Source: Flavobacteriales bacterium (GTDB lineage Bacteria > Bacteroidota > Bacteroidia > Flavobacteriales_D > Sanyastnellaceae). Taken from it: 37,053 nt of DNA. The translations under genes were made by a program, and so were the position numbers. The DNA lies in contig JAQWQB010000128.1 of NCBI GenBank assembly GCA_029245065.1, forward strand, positions 1 to 37,053, written 5' to 3'. The notes under the pieces are model-generated. The model ran no database searches. It was given only the letters and a program-made list of their open reading frames with translations, and had not been told where the DNA came from. Shown in pieces: positions 24,846-32,403 of the stretch; position 1 is the first letter of the stretch, and each line of letters starts with the position of its first letter.

Positions 24846-26249
24846 TCATAACCAACGAAGTGCCATTTGTGCTATCTTCCTCGTTTTGAGGCTGTAAGGA
24901 GGCATAACTAAACGTGTTGGATTCCATTTAATCCGTTTTTTAATGACACTTCTCAAATTGGTAAACGCATCAAACCCTGCTTTTCCATGCGCTTTGCCGA
25001 TGCCACTTTGATTAATTCCACCAAACGGTAGTTTTGAATGGACAAATTGAACCACACATTCATTGATCCCTGTTGTTCCGGCTCTCGTTTTGCGAATCAA
25101 TTCCTTCGTCCATTGCTTTCGTTCACTGAATACGTAAAACGCAAGAGGACGATGGTTTTCATAAACCAAATCCAATAAGTCGTCTTCATTTTCCCAAGCC
25201 ATTACAGGAAGAATTGGCCCGAAAATCTCTTCTTGCATCACGCTCATGTCCATGGTAACATTGGTCAATATAGTAGGAGCAAAGCGCAGCGTATCACGGT
25301 CATAAACACCGCCCGTTTCAATCAATGCCCCTTTCGACTTCGCATCTTCCAAAAGCGAAACAAGGCGATCAAAATGTGTTTCATTGATAATATTCGACAA
25401 TGAATTGGATGTCAGCGGTTTGTTGTAGAACCGCGCAATGGTCAAGTTCGCAGCAGATATGAACGAAGCTAGAGAACTCTTTTCAACAAGTGCATAATCT
25501 GGAGCAATACATACTTGTCCGGAATTGAGAAACTTCCCCCAAACAATACGCTCAACGGACTGCTTCATTTTGCAGCTAGAATCTACAATGGCGGGACTCT
25601 TTCCTCCCAATTCCAAGGTCACAGAGGTCAGATGTTTCGCTGCAGCGGCCATGACTTTTTTTCCGGTCTCAATTCCACCTGTGAAGAAAATATGATGAAA
25701 GGGCAAGGAAGTAAGTTTAACAGAAATGTCAGATGCCCCTAATACCGCTTTGACGTGGTAAGGGGGAAACACCTCTTCAATAATCTCTTGAATGAGCTTC
25801 CCCGTTTCTGGGGTATATTCAGATGGCTTTACAATGCAACAATTCCCTGCTGCAATGGAAGAAACCAATGGGCCCATGCACAAGTTGAAAGGGAAGTTGA
25901 ATGGCGCTATGACAAGCGTTAATCCTTTTGATTCTGGTTTTATATACCCCGAGATCCCGGTCAACGGAAGTGGTGAACTCACTTTTCTGATGCTTGACCA
26001 TTGTTCTAAGTGCTTTAGCGCATTTTTAATTTCATCTTTTACCGGATGAATATCGTCAGTAATGCTTTGAACATAAGGCTTGCCCAAGTCCACTTTCAAG
26101 GCTTCGGCCAGTTGCTCCCTTCGTTTTAGAATCGAATTCAACAATTTCTTCAAATCGGCCTTTCGCTCTGAAACACTTCTTGTACCAATCTCTATGTAAT
26201 GTCCGCGTTGCAATTCAAACAGCGCTTGAATATCTCCTTGTGTATCCAC
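24846..26249 (-). CDS. Aldehyde dehydrogenase, class 3-like
   Basis: A 467-residue NAD(P)-dependent aldehyde dehydrogenase of the short, class 3-like type. Motifs: VIAPFNFPFNLCMGPL (about 123-138), AAGNCCIVKPSEYTP (cofactor), FFTGGIETGKKVM, TLELGGKSP (general base Glu213), LNSGQVCIAPDY (catalytic Cys247) and EIFGPILPVMAW. A hydrophobic/basic C-terminus (SLKTRKIAQMALRWL) resembles the membrane-associating tail of fatty aldehyde dehydrogenases. The start is GTG at 26249; no better start was seen. It is divergent from the metallophosphoesterase gene, with two perfect palindromes in the 80-bp gap. The substrate is probably a medium or long-chain aldehyde, which is inference. Confidence 0.93.
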   Translation of the reverse strand: MDTQGDIQALFELQRGHYIEIGTRSVSERKADLKKLLNSILKRREQLAEALKVDLGKPYVQSITDDIHPVKDEIKNALKHLEQWSSIRKVSSPLPLTGISGYIKPESKGLTLVIAPFNFPFNLCMGPLVSSIAAGNCCIVKPSEYTPETGKLIQEIIEEVFPPYHVKAVLGASDISVKLTSLPFHHIFFTGGIETGKKVMAAAAKHLTSVTLELGGKSPAIVDSSCKMKQSVERIVWGKFLNSGQVCIAPDYALVEKSSLASFISAANLTIARFYNKPLTSNSLSNIINETHFDRLVSLLEDAKSKGALIETGGVYDRDTLRFAPTILTNVTMDMSVMQEEIFGPILPVMAWENEDDLLDLVYENHRPLAFYVFSERKQWTKELIRKTRAGTTGINECVVQFVHSKLPFGGINQSGIGKAHGKAGFDAFTNLRSVIKKRIKWNPTRLVMPPYSLKTRKIAQMALRWL

Positions 26250-26263
26250 CTTCGTCGTATATG

Positions 26264-26292
26264 TTTCCAGCTGGAAAGTACATATTAATATG
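26264..26292. promoter_or_regulatory. Two adjacent perfect palindromes in a divergent gap
   Basis: TTTCCAGCTGGAAA (26264-26277) and CATATTAATATG (26281-26292) are both perfect dyads 3 bp apart. They lie between the divergent aldehyde dehydrogenase and metallophosphoesterase genes. They are candidate operators for either gene. Confidence 0.4.
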
Positions 26293-26329
26293 AAACCAAG
26301 TCCTTACCTTAGGTGACCAAATAGCTCCA

Positions 26330-27313
26330 ATGCTCTCCAAAAATCTCGCTTTTACATCATTGAATCGAATTGCCCGAAAGGCGCAACGTCTTGATAGAGA
26401 GATTTCATCGATGAAAATGGTGCTTTTTTCGGACCACCATCGGGGTAAAAGAGATGCTTCTGACGATTTCGTTCAATGCGAACAAACCTACCTTGCGGCC
26501 TTGAATTATTACGACGAGCAACAGTTCGAACTCGGACTACTCGGCGATGTAGATGAACTATGGGAAAACAAGGTAGCCGATGTGGGCGATGACTACACAG
26601 AGGTCATGCAAGCCGAAAGGAAATTCTACTTGACTGATCGCATGTACAGAATTTGGGGCAACCACGATGATTATTGGCGTGAAGAGATTATTTTCGATCG
26701 GTACATGGGACACTCTTTCAAAGGGTTGCCGGTAAAGGAAGGTTACATTATCAACGTATTGGAAAACGGACAACGCATCGGGGAGTTAGTGCTTGTTCAT
26801 GGCCATCAAGGAAGTTTAGGTAGTGATCGCTTTTCAACCATCAGTAGGTTCTTCGTACGCGTGTTCTGGCGAAATTGGCAAAACCTTATTGGTCACAAAC
26901 TAACTTCGCCCACCAAAAACTTGGAAATCAGGTCGAAGACAGACCGGGTAATGTATGAATGGGCGGCCAAACGATCTGGGACGGTGCTTGTTTGTGGACA
27001 TACACACCAGCCAATTTTCACATCGCAATCTCATCTTGACCAACTTGAAGAGCTAAAGAACAGAGGGGAGTTGGAAGAAGCGGCGTCGGATCTACTCAAG
27101 CAAAAGCAAGTGGAGCAAACACATGTTGAGGTTAAGGGGCGAAGAAAGCCTTGTTATTTCAATACGGGATGTTGTTCCTTTTCCGATGGCGACATCACGG
27201 GCATTGAGCTTGAAGATGGAAAAATTCGATTGGTCCGTTGGGATATCAATAACTTGAGTAGGACGGTACTCATTGAGTCCGAATTAGCCATTGTTCTTCA
27301 AAAATGCGAATAG
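26330..27313 (+). CDS. Calcineurin-like metallophosphoesterase
   Basis: A 327-residue cytoplasmic-looking protein with the full set of metal-binding motifs of the calcineurin-like phosphoesterases: LFSDHHRG (Asp-x-His), LLGDVDELW (Gly-Asp), WGNHDDYW (Gly-Asn-His-Asp), LVHGHQGS (His) and VCGHTHQPIF (Gly-His-x-His). The GDxDELW form and the DHHRG motif recall LpxH/YbbF-like enzymes, but I would not name a substrate. No signal peptide or membrane segment. It converges with 1 bp of spacing on the Nramp-like gene. Confidence 0.88.
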   Translation: MLSKNLAFTSLNRIARKAQRLDREISSMKMVLFSDHHRGKRDASDDFVQCEQTYLAALNYYDEQQFELGLLGDVDELWENKVADVGDDYTEVMQAERKFYLTDRMYRIWGNHDDYWREEIIFDRYMGHSFKGLPVKEGYIINVLENGQRIGELVLVHGHQGSLGSDRFSTISRFFVRVFWRNWQNLIGHKLTSPTKNLEIRSKTDRVMYEWAAKRSGTVLVCGHTHQPIFTSQSHLDQLEELKNRGELEEAASDLLKQKQVEQTHVEVKGRRKPCYFNTGCCSFSDGDITGIELEDGKIRLVRWDINNLSRTVLIESELAIVLQKCE

Positions 27314-27327
27314 CCTAAATAAGGCTG
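27311..27327. terminator. Short hairpin at the convergent junction
   Basis: AGCCT-N5-AGGCT (27312-27326) overlaps the stops of the metallophosphoesterase and Nramp-like genes. The stem is only 5 bp and there is no T run, so a bidirectional terminator is only possible. Confidence 0.25.
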
Positions 27328-28574
27328 TAGAGGAAAATGGCGGTGAACAGGGTCAAGAAAATGATTCCAGCAAAAGCCAGCAAGCGAAGCCATCTTTTTG
27401 GTTGATCTTCCTTCTTCATCCGACTACCTGTTACCAAGTAAAGGTTCGCTGCTGCTATAACAGGAGCAATAACGAAGGACAAAATCATGGCGAGGTCAAT
27501 TAAGAATTTGAGATTCGAACCAAAGAACAGCACAACCCCCAATGATATGATGGCGGTAACTCCAATGCAAACGTTGTAGACATTCCCGGTGTTTTTCAAC
27601 CCTTTGAAAGCAGTGCTTACCAGTCGTTCAGTTGAACGACCATATCCATCAAATACGGCTATGCACGTTCCAAACATAATGCTGAAAGCAGAAGCTGCTA
27701 TAAGTAGGTAGCTCCATTCTCCAATTACCGAAGTGTACAATCCGATGATTCCATGTGCGAAGCCTGCTTTTCCTACAGGTAATCCATTGGTAGTTCCGTA
27801 CAACATGAACGCTCCGAGGATCAAAAAACAAATAGCAAGCCCAATGGAGATCAGGTAGCCCAAGTTGAAATCAAAGAGGCTTTGTTTCAGCGAAATTACC
27901 TCCTTGGCTTTTTTCTGTCGTTCAATAGTCCACAGGCTATTCCAAGTAGACAAATCAACAGCCGTCGGCATCCAGCCCATAAGTGCAATAACGAATGATA
28001 GTGCACCCATTTCGCCCACTAATTCCGGTGACTCGAATGATAGGTTTTCACCAACAGGCCCCTTGAAAAGAACAAGTACAAAGGCAACCAATGTAGTGGC
28101 TAATAGCACACCGCCTATAATTTTAATGAGGTTCTCGAGGGCACTGTATTGTCCTTTGATGAGAATCAAGGTGCATATGGTGAAGAGTACAATTGTCGTG
28201 AGTGTTCCTCCGTATTCAGGCATGATTTCGCTCACCCCAAACAAGGCGTTTAAAAACCCACTCGTTACAGCACCAACTGCGGCGGCCACAAAAAACATGG
28301 TGAGCAGCGTGAGTAGCCAATACAAGTAAAACATCCATTTCCCAATTTCACGATAACCTTCGATGAGGCTTTTACCGGTAGAGGTGGCATAGCGTGTTCC
28401 GAATTCAAAGAAGGGGTACTTGAAGATGTTGGCAAGTACAATGGCCCATAAAAGTCCAAAACCATAATCTGCTCCAGCACGCGTTGATTCAACAAGATGC
28501 GAAACACCGATGGCGGTGCTTGCAAAAAGAATACCGGGCCCAATGGCCGCTTTATACTTAGATAATCGACTCAA
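27315..28574 (-). CDS. Nramp-family-related membrane transporter with non-canonical substrate motifs
   Basis: A 419-residue integral membrane protein with about 11 hydrophobic helices and the LeuT-fold Nramp layout. It opens AIGPGILFASTAIGVSHL. The canonical TM1 DPGN metal motif is replaced by GVSH, and the TM6 MPH motif reads WMPTAVD. It belongs to a branch of the family seen in Bacteroidota whose substrate may not be Mn/Fe. The frame opens at TTG (28574) right after a run of nine Ts on the coding strand. A nearby ATG (28593) is out of frame by one base and would give a slightly longer N-terminus (MSEVFFFL...) if the run were eight. Regulation is not visible. Confidence 0.85.
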   Translation of the reverse strand: MSRLSKYKAAIGPGILFASTAIGVSHLVESTRAGADYGFGLLWAIVLANIFKYPFFEFGTRYATSTGKSLIEGYREIGKWMFYLYWLLTLLTMFFVAAAVGAVTSGFLNALFGVSEIMPEYGGTLTTIVLFTICTLILIKGQYSALENLIKIIGGVLLATTLVAFVLVLFKGPVGENLSFESPELVGEMGALSFVIALMGWMPTAVDLSTWNSLWTIERQKKAKEVISLKQSLFDFNLGYLISIGLAICFLILGAFMLYGTTNGLPVGKAGFAHGIIGLYTSVIGEWSYLLIAASAFSIMFGTCIAVFDGYGRSTERLVSTAFKGLKNTGNVYNVCIGVTAIISLGVVLFFGSNLKFLIDLAMILSFVIAPVIAAANLYLVTGSRMKKEDQPKRWLRLLAFAGIIFLTLFTAIFLYSLI

Positions 28575-28581
28575 AAAAAAA
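28573..28581. repeat. Homopolymer run (A9 plus strand / T9 coding strand) at Nramp-like gene start
   Basis: Nine As on the plus strand lie between an ATG at 28593-28591 (minus) and the open frame of the Nramp-like gene. With nine the ATG leads to a stop within 12 codons; with eight it would join the transporter frame. Confidence 0.85.
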
Positions 28582-28659
28582 GACTTCTGACATTAAAATG
28601 TAGCCAAAAGGTATGGTTTCAAAAGAGATGTCATTAACTTCTAGCTAAATTATTGCCTT

Positions 28660-29136
28660 ATGCCTACGATGAAACAATGGTTAGATGCTTACGGTAAAAG
28701 TCATCAAAACCCAACGAACAAAGCTTTTCACTGGATCTGTGTTCCAGTTATTTTCGTCTCTCTTATCGGGTTACTTTCTTTGGTGCCCTTGCCCTTCGGG
28801 AATGGTGAAGATGGATTTGGTCCATACATACACTTAGGAACTTTCCTCATCCTTTTTGGACTTCTTTTCTATGTGCGATTAAGTGCTATCATGACCATTG
28901 GAATGACCGTCATTTCTGCCATTTCATTGTACCTCGTGAAATGGGTGAATCTACATTTTTGGGATGCTGCATGGATGGTCTTTTTAGCGGCGTTTGTTTT
29001 AGCCTGGATTGGACAGTTTATTGGACATAAAATTGAAGGAGAGAAACCTTCTTTTTTCGATGACCTGAAGTTTCTATTGATAGGTCCAGCTTGGCTTTTG
29101 AGCTTCATTCTCGCTAAAATGGGGATCAAATATTAA
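28660..29136 (+). CDS. Mpo1-like (DUF962/YGL010w) membrane protein
   Basis: A 158-residue protein with four hydrophobic segments (about 23-42, 56-72, 74-92, 102-122, plus a weaker one at 135-153). The N-terminal MKQWLDAYGKSHQNPTNKAFHWICVP carries the conserved His-x3-Pro-x2-Asn-x3-His pattern. WIGQFIGHKIEGEKPSFFDDLKFLLIGPAWLL near the C-terminus is the second conserved block. Yeast Mpo1 is a dioxygenase in alpha-oxidation of 2-hydroxy fatty acids using iron held by such His residues. The same chemistry here is inference. Divergent from the Nramp-like gene. Confidence 0.85.
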   Translation: MPTMKQWLDAYGKSHQNPTNKAFHWICVPVIFVSLIGLLSLVPLPFGNGEDGFGPYIHLGTFLILFGLLFYVRLSAIMTIGMTVISAISLYLVKWVNLHFWDAAWMVFLAAFVLAWIGQFIGHKIEGEKPSFFDDLKFLLIGPAWLLSFILAKMGIKY

Positions 29137-29189
29137 CCGTCTTCTTTAGGATTGGTACAGTACTTGCTTAACAACAGTAAAATGAAGTT

Positions 29190-30536
29190 ATGGCCAAGCA
29201 ATTACTCTCCGTACTTATTTTACTCGTTGCCTTGACGTCATGCAATTCTTCAAAAGAAGTGCTTAGGCAGGCAGAACAGTATTCAGATGCAGGAATGCAT
29301 CAAGAAGGGTTCAATCGTTACGTGAGCGCATACAGACAAGATCCTAAAAGCATTGAGGCACATATTGGTGCAAAATCGATGGGTAATCTGCTGGTCAATA
29401 AATACTTCGCTGAAGTTCAACTACACGTATCAACCGGGAATTACGAAAGTGCGCTGCATGCATTAGATGTTGCCGAACAGTTCTACCATGAATATCAGTG
29501 GTTGCACATCGATCGTCCGTTAAATGGGATGGTATCTCGAACAGCAATTCGTCAGAAAATAGGAGAAAACTATTACCAATTAGCGCTCCAAGCTAGTTTG
29601 GATGATAATTGGGACGCCGTTGATATGTATCTATCTAACGTGGCGCGTTATGCGCCCAACCATCCAGAAGCCAATTACCTCGAATTAATGTCGAGCATCG
29701 TTCCTGAATACAAAAGAGGAGTGAAGGCCATGGAGCTCGGGTTGTACCAAGAGGCGATACCCTATTTTGAAAAAGTGATCGGAATTGATGCCGATTTCTC
29801 TGATGCACTCGCCTTGTATTATGAATGCATTGAGTTGTCTAATATGACAGTAGCTTATATTCATACAACTGAGAAGCATATTGGAGAGAAGTACAATGAG
29901 TGCCTCGTATCTTATGTGCACGAAGAAATTCTGAGCAAAAACAATCCGTTTGTCACGCTCGTTTCGAGAGATAAACTCAACCATTTAACAGATGAACAAA
30001 TCTTGACAATGGGTGGAACGTTTAATGAAGAATCTGTAGTAGAAGCGGGAAATTTTCTTGGCGCAGAGTTTTTAATTCTTGGTGAAATTCAAGGGTTAGA
30101 AGCGGTAGAAGATGGAAACGGTATTAGTCCGTTGGTACGTCCTATTGGATTCAATGGATTAACACGTATTAAGCGTGAAGAAAGTCGAAGCAGAACGCTC
30201 AAGATCATTTACAAGTATCAATTAGTGAATGCCGAAACCGGAGAAATAGTAATAGCTCAGTCGTTGCCTTTTGAAAACACAGCGAATGTTGCCTTTGACG
30301 ATAGCGACCTCACGCTTGAATCATTCCCTTCAATCTGGGAGCAGGCCGTGTTTGATGAAATCCTCGACATTGCAACAGGGAAGAGGAGCACGTCGAAAAA
30401 GAAGAAAAAAGAGTTGAAGAACTTAGATAAAATGACAGAAGAAGAACAACTCCAATTGTTCTTTGAGTTTGTGGCGAATGAGATTGCCACTAATCTGGAT
30501 GACTTTGCGAAGAGTCGGAGAATCGAAGTGCTATAG
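29190..30536 (+). CDS. TPR lipoprotein with CsgG-like C-terminal domain
   Basis: A 448-residue lipoprotein (ALTSC, Cys18). The N-terminal half contains TPR-like helices (EVLRQAEQYSDAGMHQEGF, GNYESALHALDVAEQFY, RGVKAMELGLYQEAIPYFEK). From about residue 230 a CsgG-type alpha/beta fold follows: VSYVHEEIL, VSRDKLNHLTDEQ, VVEAGNFLGAEFLILGEI, KIIYKYQLVNAETGEIV. A Lys-rich stretch lies near 395-405 and a final helix at the C-terminus. CsgG-like proteins form or sense outer-membrane assemblies. The substrate or partner here is unknown and the gene is not clearly in an operon. Its 3' end overlaps the convergent coaE gene by 47 bp. Confidence 0.7.
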   Translation: MAKQLLSVLILLVALTSCNSSKEVLRQAEQYSDAGMHQEGFNRYVSAYRQDPKSIEAHIGAKSMGNLLVNKYFAEVQLHVSTGNYESALHALDVAEQFYHEYQWLHIDRPLNGMVSRTAIRQKIGENYYQLALQASLDDNWDAVDMYLSNVARYAPNHPEANYLELMSSIVPEYKRGVKAMELGLYQEAIPYFEKVIGIDADFSDALALYYECIELSNMTVAYIHTTEKHIGEKYNECLVSYVHEEILSKNNPFVTLVSRDKLNHLTDEQILTMGGTFNEESVVEAGNFLGAEFLILGEIQGLEAVEDGNGISPLVRPIGFNGLTRIKREESRSRTLKIIYKYQLVNAETGEIVIAQSLPFENTANVAFDDSDLTLESFPSIWEQAVFDEILDIATGKRSTSKKKKKELKNLDKMTEEEQLQLFFEFVANEIATNLDDFAKSRRIEVL

Positions 30537-31113
30537 TCTCTAGCACACGTACAACTTGATTATATAAAAGCTGGTTGCCGTCGTTTACAAGATGGTAATC
30601 AGCTTTTTCTGTTCGTTCTTCATCTGTAAGTTGATGGGAAAGGCGTTTCCTTACTTCTTCGGCGCTGACCTCGTCACGAAGCATGACCCGCCGAATGCGT
30701 TCGTCTACGTCGCAATTCACCGTAACCGTGCAATCACAATCCTTGTAGCTGTTGCTCTCAAATAGAATAGCAGCTTCCTTAATTACAATTGGATGAGAAG
30801 CATGCGCGTCTTTCCAAGCGGCGAAGTGAGTAGCTACTGCCGGATGAACCAAGCTATTTAAAAGGGAAAGTTTTTCTTCGTTGCTAAAGACCTGATTACT
30901 TAGGTGGGCTCTATTTAAGGTCCCATTTAAATAGCTGTCCTCTCCGAAATGTCTTATGACTTCTGCTTTTAGGTTGGAATCAGTCATATAGAGCGCCTTG
31001 GCTTCTTCGTCTGCTATATACACAGGTATGCCCAAAGCAACGGCTATGTTTGCAGCGGTCGTTTTTCCACTACCAATTCCTCCAGTAAGACCAACTACGA
31101 TGCTCTTCGCCAT
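30490..31113 (-). CDS. coaE: Dephospho-CoA kinase
   Basis: A 207-residue enzyme for the last step of coenzyme A synthesis, ATP-dependent phosphorylation of dephospho-CoA. The P-loop GLTGGIGSGKTTAA is at residues 8-21. VYIADEEAKALY (substrate Asp), LVHPAVATHFAAW, IKEAAILFES and the lid segment RIRRVMLRDEVSAEEVRKRL follow. Length is typical. The last ~15 codons (FSDSSQSHPD) lie antisense to the 3' end of the TPR/CsgG-like gene. Divergent from rpe, with no clear promoter element seen. Confidence 0.95.
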   Translation of the reverse strand: MAKSIVVGLTGGIGSGKTTAANIAVALGIPVYIADEEAKALYMTDSNLKAEVIRHFGEDSYLNGTLNRAHLSNQVFSNEEKLSLLNSLVHPAVATHFAAWKDAHASHPIVIKEAAILFESNSYKDCDCTVTVNCDVDERIRRVMLRDEVSAEEVRKRLSHQLTDEERTEKADYHLVNDGNQLLYNQVVRVLETIALRFSDSSQSHPD

Positions 31114-31205
31114 GCGTGCAAGATGCTAAGAAATGCCACTTAAATGTTGGTAAATGAGTTTCTTTTTTTCACAAATCCGTCGGTTCTTTGCACCAAACTC
31201 AGAAC

Positions 31206-31856
31206 ATGCCACATATCATAGCACCATCACTTTTAGCCGCAGATTTCGCCAACATGCAACGCGATGTTGAATTAGTTAATGAAAGTGAGGCTGATTGGTT
31301 TCACATTGACATCATGGATGGTGTTTTTGTTCCCAATATCTCTTATGGTATGCCAGTACTGAAAGCCATTGCTAAACATGCCACAAAGCCATTGGATGTG
31401 CACCTGATGATTGTAGATCCAGATCGCTACATCAAAACATTTGCAGATTTGGGCTCAGAAATTCTTACCGTACACTACGAGGCATGCACTCATCTGCACC
31501 GAACAGTACAAGCAATTAAGGAGAATGGCATGAAGGCAGGTGTAGCACTAAATCCTCATACTCCAGTTGAAGTTCTAAGAGATATTCTTGCTGATCTAGA
31601 CTTGGTGCTCATTATGAGTGTTAATCCGGGGTTTGGTGGACAGAAGTTCATAAATAGAACCTACCAAAAGCTTAATAGACTTTCAACCATGAGAAGGGAA
31701 ATGAATGCAAAATGTCTAATTGAAGTTGATGGTGGTGTAGGACTGAATAATTCCCAACAACTCACAGCACATGGCGCAGACGCCCTTGTGGCTGGTAGCG
31801 CTATCTTTCGTGCAACCAGCCCGCTCGATGTTATTTCTGAATTAAAGGTGTCTTAG
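31206..31856 (+). CDS. rpe: Ribulose-phosphate 3-epimerase
   Basis: 216 residues from ATG at 31206; an in-frame TTG six codons earlier is less likely. It interconverts ribulose-5-phosphate and xylulose-5-phosphate in the pentose phosphate pathway. TIM-barrel motifs: IIAPSLLAADFANM, HIDIMDGVFVPNIS (metal His and catalytic Asp), LDVHLMI, TVHYEA, LIMSVNPGFGGQKF (phosphate loop) and LIEVDGGVGLNN (second catalytic Asp), then LVAGSAIF. A single gene by spacing; a 547-bp gap follows. Confidence 0.96.
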   Translation: MPHIIAPSLLAADFANMQRDVELVNESEADWFHIDIMDGVFVPNISYGMPVLKAIAKHATKPLDVHLMIVDPDRYIKTFADLGSEILTVHYEACTHLHRTVQAIKENGMKAGVALNPHTPVEVLRDILADLDLVLIMSVNPGFGGQKFINRTYQKLNRLSTMRREMNAKCLIEVDGGVGLNNSQQLTAHGADALVAGSAIFRATSPLDVISELKVS

Positions 31857-32403
31857 GTCTTCGGGGCCCGCAATTTGTGATGGATGGTTTTTTAATTAGA
31901 AAAGTTGGGATGCAAATAAGAGCATATCGCTGTTTCTGAAAGATCTATAATTTCTAGCAACCTTAATGTAGATGAAATGTGGTGAACAATAAAATGAATT
32001 GACTTTTACGTCCGCCTCTATAAAAGCATATTTGAGAGCAAATTTTCACGCTAAAACAACCGTTAGTGCATGAAAGTTATCACGTTTCTAATCGATTGGT
32101 GAAGAACTGATGCGCTATTCCCTTTTTGGGAGATTGGATATCGTTACGAACACATTTTATTTCGATAATGATAGAACTGCTGCTTTTATTGTGGAGAAGA
32201 AGTTTTGAAACGAGTCTTTTAAGATGGCTAAGAAATTAGGTATATGGTGTGTAAATAAAGCTCGGAAATATTAGATAGACGGTGTTTAAGTGTCGATGAG
32301 CTATCTATATTCCTCCATGAACGGGTTATTGGTAGCGATAATTTCATATCTTTGTAATTGCTTTTAGATCTGACCTAATAATTTTTGCCAAACAAATACG
32401 CTT
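31857..32403. other. AT-rich intergenic region upstream of the giant surface-protein gene
   Basis: 547 bp without a credible ORF. It holds a short T run near 31886 without a good stem, a 7-bp inverted repeat TAGATAG/CTATCTA (32272-32278 and 32301-32307, 22-bp spacer), and a candidate promoter at 32347-32354. I see no RNA gene or mobile-element remnant. Confidence 0.6.
32347..32354 (+). promoter_or_regulatory. Candidate -7 element for the giant surface-protein gene
   Basis: TATCTTTG is an exact TAnnTTTG match 49 bp before the ATG at 32404. A TTG at 32329-32331 is 15 bp upstream, the same spacing as at the pfkA promoter. Confidence 0.5.

Noticed and set aside
27865-28329. A 154-codon open frame on the plus strand
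   Set aside because: It is fully antisense to the well-supported Nramp-like gene, shows no family motif, and is a shadow frame.
31857-31900. Possible rho-independent terminator after rpe (GC-rich CGGGGCCCG then a T run near 31886)
   Set aside because: The symmetric element leaves almost no loop and the T run is too far from it.
32272-32307. TAGATAG/CTATCTA inverted repeat upstream of the giant gene
   Set aside because: Short arms with a 22-bp spacer in AT-rich DNA are expected by chance; noted only inside the intergenic entry.
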